NCBI GenBank assembly: GCA_947396885.1
Contig: OX377204.1
Span: forward strand, 18,235,706 to 18,299,705
DNA length: 64,000 bases
From: Heligmosomoides polygyrus polygyrus
Lineage: Eukaryota > Nematoda > Chromadorea > Rhabditida > Heligmosomidae
Reading direction: 5' to 3'
The notes under the pieces were generated by a model. That model made no database searches. It was not told the DNA's origin and saw only the letters and a list, made by a program, of their open reading frames with translations. Positions 44,601 through 55,329 of the stretch are shown in pieces (position 1 is the first letter of the stretch; each line of letters starts with the position of its first letter). The translations under genes were made by a program, and so were the position numbers.

Positions 44601-46157
44601 GTGTATGTTGTGAACCTCACTGACGAACCTAAGGTACTTCGCGGAGGTGACCTAATTGGGCAGCTGAGCCGCGACGCTTGTTCACCTGTAGAAACGCTAG
44701 ACATCGACATCGACATGTTGGAAGACAGTAGCGGGCACAAAGTGAAAAGCGATAAGATACGCACAGAGGAGCTCCTAAGCATATTAGGAGAGAGCACAAC
44801 AATGAGCAATGATGTTGAAGACATCGTGAAGCGCTACAGTGACATATTCGCCGTGAGCGACTGGGAACTCACCCAAACTGACCCAGTGCAGCACGAAATA
44901 GACACAGGCGATTGTCGTCCTATAAGACAACGGACACGCCCAGTTCCCATTTCGTTTCGCGTTTCCACGCCGCGAATTCAAATCGATTATACAAGGTCTG
45001 TTGGAACGTGGCATTATCACTAGAAGCAAGTCAGAGTGGGCGTCACCCGTAGTTCTAGTGCGGAAGAAAGACGGCACCTTGCGCCTCTGCATAGACTACC
45101 GTGCTCTAAATAAAGTCACAAAGCAAGATTCCTACCCGCTTCCGACCATAGACTCGATGCTGCAGAGCCTCAGCAGCAAGAAAGACTTCTCGACTCTTGA
45201 CCTTGCCTCAGGCTATTGGCAGATAAGGTTATCGGATGCGGCGAAAGCCAAAAGCGCTTTCACAACGAGCGAAGGATTGTTTCAATGTGGAGTGTTGCCG
45301 TTCGGCTTATCCACCAGCCCTGCCTGTTTCCAGCGTCTTATGGACATGGTGTTAAGCGAACTAGACCTTAAAGATAAGGAAGTATTTGTCTACATTGACG
45401 ACGTGCTGGTAGCCACTGACACGCTAGAGAGCCACAGGGAGGTACTTCAGCTGGTGTTCGACGCTTTCCGAAGGGCACATTTGAAGCTTAAGCCGCAAAA
45501 ATGCGAGCTCTTCAAACGAAAAGTTGCATTCCTGGGTCACGTCATTGACGGAAATGGTGTACATACCGACCCAGACAAAATCGCTAAGCTTCTCGAGTAC
45601 CCTACGCCACGAAACCTTGCCGAGTTGAGAACATTCCTCGGTCTCGCCGCATCTTATCGGAAATTTATCCTGCAGTTCTCGAAGGTGGCAAAGCCATTGT
45701 ATAATTTGACGAGCCTAAAAATCAGCTTAAAGTGGGACCTTGAAGAAAGAACTGCATTTGAACAACTCAAAACGGTCATGACAAGAGCACCAGTATTAGC
45801 TCAGCCAAATATTGCTGCTGCAACGCAAGGTACGAGGCCATTCATAATTTACACGGACGCTTCAAAGAGGGCCTAGGCGCTGTGTTAAGTCAGGAGGGGG
45901 CTGATAAGCTACTGCACCCCATATATTTTGCATCGAAAGGCCTATCCCAAGCAGAAAGCAACTATCATGTGACGGATCTAGAGGCGGCCGCTGTGATTTT
46001 TGCCCTAATGAAATTTCATTTCTTTATCTACGGGCTAAAAACTATCGTGAGAACAGATCACAGAAATTTGGCAAGTCTATTCAAACAGACAAATGTCTCA
46101 GCAAGAGTCCTACGATGGGCGCTGGAGATTCAAAAATATAATCTAGAAATTGAATAA
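44601..46157 (+). pseudogene. Gypsy reverse transcriptase and RNase H
   Basis: Copies element RNA into DNA. Coding sense changes frame at about 44605, 44960 and 45875. Motifs are LVRKKDGTLRLCIDYRALNK, STLDLASGYWQI (first Asp), LPFGLSTSPACFQRLMD, VFVYIDDVLVATDT (YIDD catalytic box), FLGHVIDGNGV and LAELRTFLGLAASYRKFI. RNase H begins IIYTDASKRA, meets a TAG at 45874 that is bypassed by a frame change, and continues LGAVLSQEG to HPIYFASKGLSQAESNYHVT. A TAA at 46155-46157 falls where relatives have Tyr, just before VAGKANVVADALSR. The catalytic residues are present but the frame is broken several times. Confidence 0.9.
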
Positions 46158-47640
46158 GTGGCTGGCAAGGCAAATGTCGTGGCCGACGCTCTTTCTAGAG
46201 GCGCCGTACAGTGCTCTCCGGGCGAACCACCAGTGTGCCCCGAAAATGAGGCTGTGGTGGCCCATCTTGGCGCAGAGCAGTCCTCGTGGCTAGAGGAATT
46301 GCGAACGGACCCAGCTTACAGCTCTGTAATTGCAAGGCTGGAGAAGAACAGCACCGAAAACTGCGAAATAAGACTGCCGCGGTGTACCAAGCCGTATAAT
46401 ATAGCAGACTTCGAGATAGAGAGTGGGATACTAAAGATGATCTTCGAATTCGGCAGCGTACCGATTGTTCCCAAAAGTAAAAGGAAGCTCATATTCGATG
46501 AAGCCCATGCAGGGGTGATGGCCGGCCACTTAAATGGCAGAAAACTCACGCAAAGGCTGAAAAAGGTGGTTTTCTGGGAAGGCATGAAAAAGGACATTTG
46601 CAAGTGGTCCAGAGCATGGAAAGAGTGTTTCTTAACAAGATCCCATCACAGGAACACTCCACCACTTAAACCCATAACCACTATAAAACCGTATGAGCTT
46701 GTTGGCATAGACGTTGTCGAACTCGGGTTATCAGGGCGTGGAAATAGATACTCGTTGGTTGTAATTGATCATTTTTCCAAATTCGTTGGTGCATATCCTG
46801 TGCCTGATAAGACTGCACGCACAATTGCGAGAATGCTCTTTGAAAGGTGGATATGTGATGGCTGCCGTTGGCCCAAGTAGTTACACTCCAAGCAGGGTCC
46901 CGAGCTCCTCAATAATGTCCTGAGCGAAATCTGCGAAATAACCGGAATTAAGCAATCCGTCACGAACGGTTACAACCCAAGAGAAAATGGCATTACGGAG
47001 CGAGCCATAGGTACTATATGCCGGATGCTAAAAAAGAAAACGGTAATTCCGACCGACTGGGACGTTTTGCTGCCCATGGTCGTTTTCGCATATAACTCGG
47101 CACCTCATGAGGCAATTGGCGACAGTCCTTTTTACATATTGCACGCTTTCGACCCGGCGCTTCCGTCGAGTGAGATCCCGGATGAAAAGTTGTCGTGGAA
47201 TCACGTTGACTTTGACGATTACAAGTACGAGTTGCTCGCGGGAATAAAGCACATAAGTGATTGCAACCTCGACTTGAATGCAGAATACCGGGCTCGAATG
47301 AATGACACGTATGACAGGGAGCACAAAATTGATGTAAAAAGACTGCCGAATGTGGGCGACCGAGTATACATGAGCTTACCTAGAGAGAAAAGCAGCTCCA
47401 ACCATCCCAAACTAACTAAGGATTTTAGTGGACCATTTCGTGTTCTAGAGGTTAGCGAAAATTCCGCCCTTATAACTAACCTCACTAAGAACGAAGATCC
47501 TCTTAGGGTCCAACATGATACGCTAATAATAGTGCCTCATGAGATAGACAATAGTCCCGTGGGAGCTAAGACTAAGAGAGCGAGGAGAGTGAATAAAACG
47601 CAGAGAAGTAAAAACACTCCCATAGACAGTACGTGTTGCA
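46158..47640 (+). pseudogene. Gypsy integrase
   Basis: Inserts the DNA copy into the host genome. The N-terminal zinc region is seen as AHAGVMAGHLNGRK and CKWSRAWKEC; one of the expected zinc-binding Cys is replaced. The core starts ELVGIDVVEL (first Asp). TAG at 46878-46880 interrupts it, and the second-Asp block reads HSKQGPELL, with Lys where HSDQGPE is usual. The Glu block is present (GYNPRENGITERAIGTI). The C-terminal SGPFRVLEVSENSALI is a GPY/F-type module. The missing zinc ligand, the lost catalytic Asp and the stop predict an inactive enzyme. The same frame runs on past the integrase into the accessory region. Confidence 0.85.
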
Positions 47641-48795
47641 GAGCGACGATGGCAACGGACGCGACTCGTGCGGACAACAGTGCACTCGGCCTGTTCTTCA
47701 CCTGTCCAGGATCGGGACGCCGAGCGAGTTCTAGTGATCATACTGATTACTGTTGCAATGTTCGAGACATGACATTTGCCGATGTTGTTCCTCATGAGCT
47801 CGATCAACAAATCCGCTCTCTCAAGTTGTCCTCCATCTATGCTCTGGCCCGTATGATCTCCGTCTACGAGAACGAAGAGGACATCGACAAGAAGAGGTAC
47901 CTGATGCGCTCGCCGTCATACAACTTCGTCACGATCTCGGGAGCCCAGAAGGCGTACACCTTCTTCAAGAGAAACTGTGAGCACGTGCTCAATGCCCTGC
48001 TCGCGTACGATGGAAGCAACATTGCATTGACGTCCAACGGAGGAATGGAGACGAGCAGCTAAACGACCTCGCCAATGCAGGCATCAGCTATGCACTCACC
48101 CACTCCTGGGAGGACATTACCATCGAAGGTCCGAAGAAACGAACGCTCGTGCTAGTGCCAGATGGTCTACAGGTTTCGCCAGATTGGTAGCTCCAGCTCA
48201 GAATGTCACCATAATTAGCTACAAAGAGCTAAGAGATGCCATAGCAGCACGCAACTTCAAGGGTCTGGGAGTGTGCGTCTTCGTAAGTCCCACATCAGAG
48301 ACTCCGTACGACTCCGGCGAATGGCAAGCATTCGCAATGGTTATGACGTCGGCAGCCAGACTAGGTGCGAAACTCCTGGCAGTCAGTGGCCCTCGAGGTT
48401 AAGCTGCCTGGGAACAGAATCGCAAGGACACCTTCGACACTTTCGAGGTGATTAGAGGCGCAGCAGCAGCCATGCGAAACAACGTGGTGACGATGTTCAC
48501 GGCGGTGCCGTCACTAAACGAGCCGTTCGCGTGTCTCGGAGAGAGTATCCGAGCAACACCGCACTCCTTCTACCCAGCTGCCATGACCAAGTCGTTCTTC
48601 ATGGCGCTAAAGGAATACGTTGCACCACACGTAAAAGGAGACCTGTTCCAGATGTTGGACGAGCCGATTAGCCGTGTCGCCGCGTATCGAAACCGCAAAC
48701 GAGAACTAAGGAATGACGATGCTCGCCAAGGATCGTCTATTGGACCGTCAAGGAACGTCGACGCGCAGGATAGGGAAGGAGGACATCGAGATTGA
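47641..48795 (+). pseudogene. unrecognised accessory region between integrase and 3' LTR
   Basis: About 1.15 kb of element-encoded protein of unknown role. The integrase frame continues without a stop into TFADVVPHELDQQIRSLKLS, SIYALARMISVYENEEDIDK and FFKRNCEHVLNALLAYDGSN, then stops at 48062. A shifted frame continues with ISYALTHSWEDITIEGPKKR and TLVLVPDGLQV. A third frame from 48184 encodes KELRDAIAARNFKGLGVCVF and, after a TAA at 48400, RGAAAAMRNNVVTMFTAVPS and KSFFMALKEYVAPHVKGDLF. Although it occupies the position of an envelope gene, I see no signal peptide, membrane segment or furin site. Central blocks (VLVPDG, VFVSPTSE, VSGPRG) have an alternating beta/alpha feel. No family recognised. 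Confidence 0.6.
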
Positions 48796-48836
48796 CGCTT
48801 CGATTGGAGTTCGCGCAGAGGCCATCATTGCGGTTC

Positions 48837-49198
48837 TGTTCAGGGTCACGGGTCCTTCACTGCTATTATGGTATACTGTACTTCCTATTGCACGTAGTTC
48901 CCTGTAGTAGATTCAAATGAGATTCAAATGTAAGCACGTGACTCGTCGTGGTAGGACCCACTGGAGCCGTGCGCCAAGCGAGGACATAAATACCCCTTGC
49001 GAAATCCTTGCAAGTCACTTTGTCATTGCGCTTGGTGGAGGACGGTCGACAATAAAGGTTAGTAGCCTCCGCTTCCTCACCTCCACCGCAAAAGGAACAG
49101 TCAGAACTGGCAACTTGAACCCTCGGGTCGCTGCCGAGCATTGAAGTAGCCTCAATGCAGCTCCGAAGCCGGATCTAGGGACCTCGTACCCTAGCACA
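48837..49198 (+). repeat. Gypsy 3' LTR
   Basis: 362 bp, same boundaries as the 5' LTR, with 12 substitutions (10 transitions) and no indels. The sequence just upstream is not strongly purine-rich, so the polypurine tract is not obvious. Confidence 0.95.
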
Positions 49199-50330
49199 TT
49201 TCTCCAAAACGTGGCCGGCTGTGATTCGAAAAATGTGAGCAGTGCCTCCTTGACATCCTCCCGGTTCCTAAATTGCTGGTCATCCAAATAGCGTTGAAGG
49301 CTTGAAAACAAATGATAATCAGAAGGAGCGAGATCTGGTGAGTAAGGTGGATGTGGAAGAACGGTCCATCCGTAGTCCGCCAACTCAGCCGCCGTTGCTC
49401 TAGCAATATGCGGTCTAGCGTTGTCGTGTTGAAAAAACACCTTCACTTGCTCTCCTCGTGTGGTTTCAAGGTGGGCCCTCAACTTCCTCTGTTGGTTGAC
49501 GTAAACCTCTGCCGTCACTGTTATCCCTTCGTTCAGCAGCTCCCAGTATTCTACGCCAAAAACGCTCCACCAAATGCATAGCATCACCTTTTTCACGTCA
49601 AGGTCGGGTTTCGAAACGCCCTCTGCCTCTCCAGTTGCGTCAACCCACTGTGCACGTCGGTGATAATTAGAGTAGAGTATCCACTTCTCATCCACGGTGA
49701 CAGGGTTGTCCAGCCATCCGTGTGTACGTCTGAGGGTAAGGAGAGACAGAGCGACATCGGCTCTGCGATCCATGTTATGTTGTGTCAAGTCGTGAAGTAC
49801 TCAGCGACCCAATTTTTGCACCTTGCCAATCGACTTCAGTCCTCGAACGACTGTCGAGTGACTAACACCAAGAGTGCTTGATACTTCGCGAGCGGTTTGG
49901 TATGGGTCCGCTTCCACTCTACTTCGGAGGCCATCCAAATCCAGTGTCACCGGGCGCCTGCTCGTTCATTATCTTCAACGGAGAATTCACCAACTGCAAA
50001 CTTCGAGAACCACTGTTACACAGTGCTTCGAGCAGGAGCACTCTCGTTGTAGACATCCTTCAGGCGACGATACGATTCGTTGGCATTGAGGCCAGATTGA
50101 TGCAGGAATAACATGACGTGCCGAATATACGTCTCACTTGGGATGAATTGCTTAGCCATGGTAGCTGACGTTAACAGCGTAGAAGTAAATGTTAGGAACA
50201 GTTTTGTAGCCCTTTCCTTTCTATATCGATCGATCATTTACGCGTTGATACATGTGAGAAATTTGGCGGGAAAATGCGCTTTCGATTCAGGAGGGATCAA
50301 ATGTCCGAGAACTTATGCACCAACCTAATA

Positions 50331-50746
50331 CATATAGTGTATATTTGTCATTCGACGTGAAAACTGCGCCCTAACAACTTCAGAACAATGAATATGCTCT
50401 GAGAAGAACAACAAAATGTGAAAATACACGAAAAGAGCGAACGGCATGAAGAATGAGAGAAAACACGAACGAAAACTGATCGAACGGATCGATTAAAGGA
50501 TCGGTTCTGCCTCCGCCTGGAGCAGAATGATGAGAACAAGTTGTGGTAGTGCAGCGTACCAACACAGATAATGCCTTCAATAAAAGGTCGAGTTTATTGT
50601 TGCTTCTGTAGCTCAGTGTTTCGCTCAGGTTAGATCAACAACTCGTGCTTCGACTTCTCGTTACCTAACATACCTCTCGATTAAAGCGGTTGCTAATTTA
50701 TCAGAAACACGTACAATGTGAGTCACAGCCTTGAGTTCATTAAATT
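50331..50746. other. 3' flank of methyltransferase-like gene
   Basis: No coding frame supported. AATAAA-type words on the minus strand here could serve the gene ending at 50747. Confidence 0.3.
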
Positions 50747-53700
50747 TCACGCAATATCGGCGACTAGTTGTGGAGGAAGAATGCTAATTTCGAATCGATC
50801 TTTGATGTACTTTTGCACGCAGAATGGATCCTTGAAATTGAGCAGCAAACTTCGTTGGTAGCCGTTGAAGACGTTTAGAATAGGGACGAAGTGTCCCGAC
50901 TTCACCAAGTCTTCCATCGTATTAGCGAACAGATCGAATCTTGCTCTTGATGTTGGAGTAGTGAACTGAAAAGTAGGGAACTAAAGGTGGAGTGCGGCAG
51001 CTAGAGAGTCAGCTGTGGTGGTAACGGGTTCGGATCATAGTGCCGGCGTTTTCTTTCTATCTTTTATGAGAGCAACTTTCTCAGACAATGCTCATATTTT
51101 GAATTCGCTTCGCCTCAAACACGGGTGGGTAACCTAAATCGGTACATGTCGTTAATGTGGCCTATATGTAGGGGGAAGGACGATAAGAGGAATAATGCCA
51201 CGTCGAGTGATCGGACTGCTAACAGAGGCTTTGTGCGGTCGTCGCCTTGGTTAGCTGGGACGGTTAAGTCTGTGCTCTGATTGGCTATCATTGCTGGTAG
51301 GTCCCCACGCCCACATAGGCCATATGAAAGGCTGCTACAGATTTTATAGGGTCAACCTTATCAGAGAGTGTTCATTGTTTTGTTTTCTTAATTTCCCTCA
51401 CTGAAAGTTAAGGTATATCTGTACTAGACGTTAATGCGGCCTACCAAGAGAGGGGTGGAGCTCACTAGACGAATCAGGCCGTATCGAACAGGCTGGGGTC
51501 ACTGCGGGGGTCTATGACCGGCGACCTAATTGGCTGGAAAGCGTTTGATCCGTGTAGTCATTGGTTTTGATACACTACCCTGTGCCCGCCCCATATAGGC
51601 CTCATTAACGACTATGTAGTGTAGACTTCATGCGACCAAACTTTTCAGAGAATGTTCGCTGCTTTGATTTGAATTGTTTTGAATCCGCTCTATCTCTATC
51701 ACAGGTGGGCAATCTAAGTCGGCACTAGTAGTTAATGTAGCCTGTATGGATAGAGGGACGCACTAGATGAACCGGACCGCATCGATAGGGTGAGCCACCA
51801 AAGGGGTGAGGTGTGCGGTCGGGGTCCAGATTGGCTCCTATGAGTTATCTCGATACCCGGATTGGTTGTGATTGGCTGGCACGCTCCACACGTAGGCCAC
51901 ATCAACGACTAGCACCCATAGTCCTTCGATAACAGTGTTTTACGAATGCTCTGCTTCGCTGATGTTATGTGTCCAATAACCCAAGCTTCGTACAAACCAT
52001 AGAAGAGTTTCAAAGGCGCGGCTGAACTTGGCACGCTTACACCCAGTGCCATCGTCTAGTTCTCCACATTCTTACCTCGACGATCACTTGACAGACGATG
52101 ATGTTGCTGTCGCCGAAAGCTCTTCTAGCTGCTAGCAACGACACTATGTCATACTCCACTCCACCCGTCAGAATGAGGTAGTCGATTTTGCTGAGGTTCA
52201 TCATCTTCACGAACGACATCGGATCGATGACCATCGCTAGGTGCTTCTTCTTCTTCTCTGGAATCAGTAACGTTTTCTGGAATAACAGTTTCTGCGCGCT
52301 CTGTATTTCTAGTTTGGTTGCACACATCTGTACGCGGTACTGGTAGTTAGTGTGGCCTACATGGCGAGGGGAACGCGCTAGACCAATCAAGACGCATTGA
52401 ACGGGAGCACCACACAGAGGAAAATGTACGCTTGGTGTCCTGATTGGTTGGCACATGCATGGATAGTGTTTTAGTTGGTTATGATGGGCTGAAGATTCCG
52501 GTCTCCTAATGTAGGCCACATTAGCGACTAGACTCCGCCGTCTGCTGCGATTCCTACTCTACATGCTCACATCACAGCTGACGAAAAAGTCTGCTACTGT
52601 TACCTCGTGATGTCACTATTAGCGTACAGATGCCTTCCAACCACACAAACGCCTTTTCTCTACAGCAGAAAAGCTCACTGTGTCTCGATGGTGTCTCCTC
52701 AGGTTCTCGTTGAACTTGAACTTTCAATGGGAAGTACGTTCCCAGACCAGCAAAGAAGTCCGCATTCCTCTCGACAATCGGGTCCGTTCCATAGAAAGCT
52801 GATCCCTAAACAATGACTGTAGATGTGAATACCGAGCTTTGAAAGTAGGAAGAACTACCCACAATCGGTAGGTCTTGCTTGAGCTGCCGTTCAACTTGGA
52901 CATTCCTGCTGACACCGAGCGAAATAACCACACTGGGTGAGCTTTCCTGAACAGCGATGAACACTTTAGGAACTGTAGGTTTTTCTGTTTAAAAAGGGCT
53001 GATCCATCAGGTTTGGGTGGCGTTGAGTCCGTGCCAGCATCAGCGCAGAATCAGAGGCCGCTGTAATAGTTTTACCGCGCATAAACAAAATTAACCACCC
53101 AATCACTTTCAAGTGAGCTGAATATCAAAGGATAGAACTTTGAGTTGCGCATCCGTTGGCGGCCGCAGTTGAATGAATAGATCATATCACGACCTATTGA
53201 TTCTACAATATCTTATGGAAGTGGAATGCGTAGCACATCCCACAAAGAGACTGTCGACTTTCGTCCTTGTATCTACTTTCGATTTTTGCTTAGATTTGAC
53301 TAAAAGAGGTGGAAACTGCGCTAATAAGCGGAGAGAGACAGACTTCACACAAGCGAACAATACTGACACAGTCAATCAATATCGATTGGTATTATCGATT
53401 TTCGCACAGTTTTTTCAAAAAGGAAATACATCGTTAGATGGAACTAAATAGTTTTCTTACTGACATAAGAGCCCTGAGCGGCGAGGTTTGAAGGTCTTCT
53501 CGTGCTCCTCGAAAGAAGAGCACCTAATGAACTGTTCTGACCCGCTAGAGAGACGCTGGAGACCTAACAGGTAACCCGCTCCTGACGATTAACCGGAGAT
53601 CATTGGTGGCAAGCTACAGATGACTTTGTGGCACAGAAAGCCCTAACGACTGTTTTAAGCTGCCTGCTGGTGCTTCACTTTAAAACTCAATAGAAATCAA

Positions 53701-55300
53701 TCGATGTTGGTTGTTAGATCGATATTGTGCAAGTGGGTATTTCCGTCCAACAGCACCCTATTCATTTTCTTGAATTGAAGCTCAAAACTGCGCTAAGAAT
53801 TCTGTCGTTTGTTACTGAGTGACTTTTATTTACTATATTTACTCGCATGGGTGCCGGAACCAATGTAGCGGTCAATAATTTTGCGCCTGCACACTGACGG
53901 ATAACTTGAATTTTACCTCTTTACTAAATACATATAGCAATCTTAGGAACCGTTTGGCATAACGAATTTCACTCTCTTTTTTCCTCCTTTTCCCGTTTGC
54001 AAAACTTCCTGAGGACTATTGGTCATAAATAGATCCTCTAATGCCACGCGGCTTAGATCCAAAAAACGAGTTACATCAAGTTTTTTATAAATAGCCACAA
54101 AGCGTCATGACCACAAAAGCATAAGGCGTCACCTCAAACTTGGGTAATTAAACCGAGTTTTTACTAAAAAAAATACATTGAAACTCAGTGGTGAAATCGA
54201 GGTTCACAAAGTATGCGTCCAGGTAAGGAGAACAATAAGGCGAGAAAAGTCTACAAAGCGCGTGACGCGATTTTTATACGAGGCGCAGGCACGGCTCGGC
54301 GATGGAGATATGTACTCCCACTGAATTTCTTTGTCAGACGTCGTCCTAAAAGTTCTTCATTGACAGTGTCCTCCGTCGTTGATGATTTTTGCTCTCAATA
54401 AAAATGTGGGTGTTATCACAGTAATCGTGTCAGGAACCCCCCTGCGTTGATGAAGTCTACGGTACCCATACCTTTGATCATTTCCAAGTGGATAAGTCGT
54501 GCAAAGGTGCAAGTAAAAATGCACCCTTACGGCTTAACGTTGACCGCGTCATCAACTGTTGTTTGAGGGGGAAGGTCGAAAAAATCTAGTCCAATGTGTT
54601 GAAACGCACGACTTCTTAGGACGGTTAGGTAGATCCGTTGTACTAGGATACTGATACGGGAGACTATAGAAGCGTCTGCACGTCACATTGACGTTGCAAG
54701 CTATTATAGGTCGTAGCGCTCTATCTTTTTGATCAACGTCATCACTCGTTCAGAAGGAAATGTGGGGGTTACCATAGTTAAGTGCGACACTTCGTTATTT
54801 GGAAGTGGAAGTGCACTTTTATGTTGAATCCATCCTTCCGATCTTCCGGAACCTTGCGTAATATGACCTTCTGTGATCAAAGAACTCACATTCCATCCCA
54901 GCACATAAAGATGAACGGAGTCGCTCCCCCGCGGCATGGTGGGCGAAACACGCGAGAAAGCCGTCGCAGAGGTGCATTCGTTGACGATCCCGGCAAAATT
55001 CGTCCAGAACTAAATGCATGGCTTAACTGCGCCCGCCTCCTTGATGGAACATCGGAAGAAGCAACGACGAACCTTGATCGACTTCTTTGACCATGTACTC
55101 GTGGCATTCAGAATACAGTGCTGATGAGCCTTCAGTGCTGCTAACATCTGTTGCGTGAACGGTGCCGACGTCTTCGCTGGTGCTCGAGAATCTCTGAGGC
55201 AATAGGAGAAGAGGACAGACATGAACGACCATGTGACGAGGAACAGAACGGCTTTTCGTACGTAGATCCATCGTGTCCGCATTTTCTGAAAATTGTTCAT
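50747..55300 (-). CDS. FkbM-like (Methyltransf_21) type II membrane protein
   Basis: Probable nematode FkbM/Methyltransf_21 family protein. Exons (minus): 55300-55073 (KAVLFLVTWSFMSVLFSYCL is a single membrane anchor near the N-terminus), 55009-54890 (FWTNFAGIVNECTSATAFSR), one or more unresolved exons, 52984-52863 (PSVVISLGVSRNVQVERQLK), 52805-52679 (GSAFYGTDPIVERNADFFAG then LGTYFPLKV), 52257-52076 (DPMSFVKMMNLSKIDYLILT, GGVEYDIVS, SNIIVCQVIVE) and 50965-50747 (RARFDLFANTMEDLVKSGHF, LLNFKDPFCVQKYI, stop). The VVISLGV...FYGTDPI...LGTYFP...DYLILTGGVEYD...VCQVIVE order is what identifies the family. Usual members have an acidic Asp-x-Glu-Gly block where this has LTGGVEYD. Resolved phases agree. 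A TTTTCAG acceptor just before a second ATG (55282) suggests spliced-leader addition and a start there. The enzyme substrate is unknown. Confidence 0.65.
51142..51328. mobile_element. GTTAATGTGGCCTACATGG-type MITE, copy d
   Basis: Left end GTACATGTCGTTAATGTGGC and right end CCCACATAGGCCATATGA. In the last intron of the methyltransferase-like gene. Confidence 0.7.
51421..51615. mobile_element. GTTAATGTGGCCTACATGG-type MITE, copy e
   Basis: Left end GTACTAGACGTTAATGCGGC and right end TATAGGCCTCATTAACGACT. Same intron. Confidence 0.7.
51723..51912. mobile_element. GTTAATGTGGCCTACATGG-type MITE, copy f
   Basis: Left end CACTAGTAGTTAATGTAGCC and right end GTAGGCCACATCAACGACTA. Same intron. Confidence 0.7.
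52337..52531. mobile_element. GTTAATGTGGCCTACATGG-type MITE, copy g
   Basis: Left end GTACTGGTAGTTAGTGTGGC and right end TGTAGGCCACATTAGCGACT. Lies in the preceding intron (52678-52258) of the same gene. Confidence 0.75.
52990..54885. other. long intron region of the methyltransferase-like gene; missing exon(s)
   Basis: At least one exon should lie here, because the flanking exons (54890 end, phase 0; 52984 start, phase 1) do not join. A candidate near 53545-53464 on the minus strand (TTCAAACCTCGCCGCTCAGG just before a GTAAGAAAAC donor) is open in all frames, so I do not choose one. Confidence 0.3.
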
Positions 55301-55316
55301 TGCCGTATTGCCGACA

Positions 55317-55323
55317 TTTTATA
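55317..55323 (-). promoter_or_regulatory. TATA box of methyltransferase-like gene
   Basis: The minus strand reads CTATAAAATG, 17-23 nt before the first ATG and about 35-40 nt before the second ATG at 55282. Confidence 0.4.
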
Positions 55324-55329
55324 GATAAA

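Larger units (their letters stand above)
41427..49198 (+). mobile_element. Gypsy-type LTR retrotransposon, full length, decayed
   Basis: 7,772 bp with two 362-bp LTRs, both TG...CA, flanked by the 4-bp duplication TTTC (41423-41426 and 49199-49202). The order gag, protease, reverse transcriptase, RNase H, integrase is that of Ty3/Gypsy. Internal frames carry stops and frameshifts. It is inserted in the C-terminal part of a mariner transposase. Confidence 0.95.
41336..50159 (-). pseudogene. mariner transposase, interrupted
   Basis: DD34D transposase that would cut and paste the element. It starts at 50159 (MAKQFIPSETYIRHVMLFLH), with an HTH region through KDVYNESA. At least one frameshift follows near 50020, then HSTVVRGLKSIGKVQKLGR and a TGA at about 49799 where relatives have Trp. 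The catalytic part is intact: TVDEKWILY, FFQHDNARPH and PPYSPDLAPSDYHLF, with 34 residues between the second and third Asp. The frame is cut by the Gypsy insertion after PATFWR (near 49203). It resumes at 41426 with GIHDLPARWGKRIDVNGGYF and ends RML at 41336. Reading across the joint using a single TTTC copy restores a normal mariner motif order, which confirms the insertion point. Disabled by the nonsense codon, frameshift and insertion. Confidence 0.9.
41279..50328 (-). mobile_element. mariner element split by a Gypsy retrotransposon
   Basis: Terminal inverted repeats of 31 bp, identical at both ends (41279-41309 and 50298-50328), begin TTAGGTTGGTGCATAAGTTC. Each end is flanked by the TA target duplication (41277-41278, 50329-50330). 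Removing the Gypsy insertion (7,772 bp) and one copy of its 4-bp duplication leaves about 1,274 bp, the usual mariner size. The transposase is on the minus strand. Confidence 0.95.

Noticed and set aside
47641..48795. Envelope gene of the Gypsy element
   Set aside because: No signal peptide, membrane segment, cysteine pattern or cleavage site.
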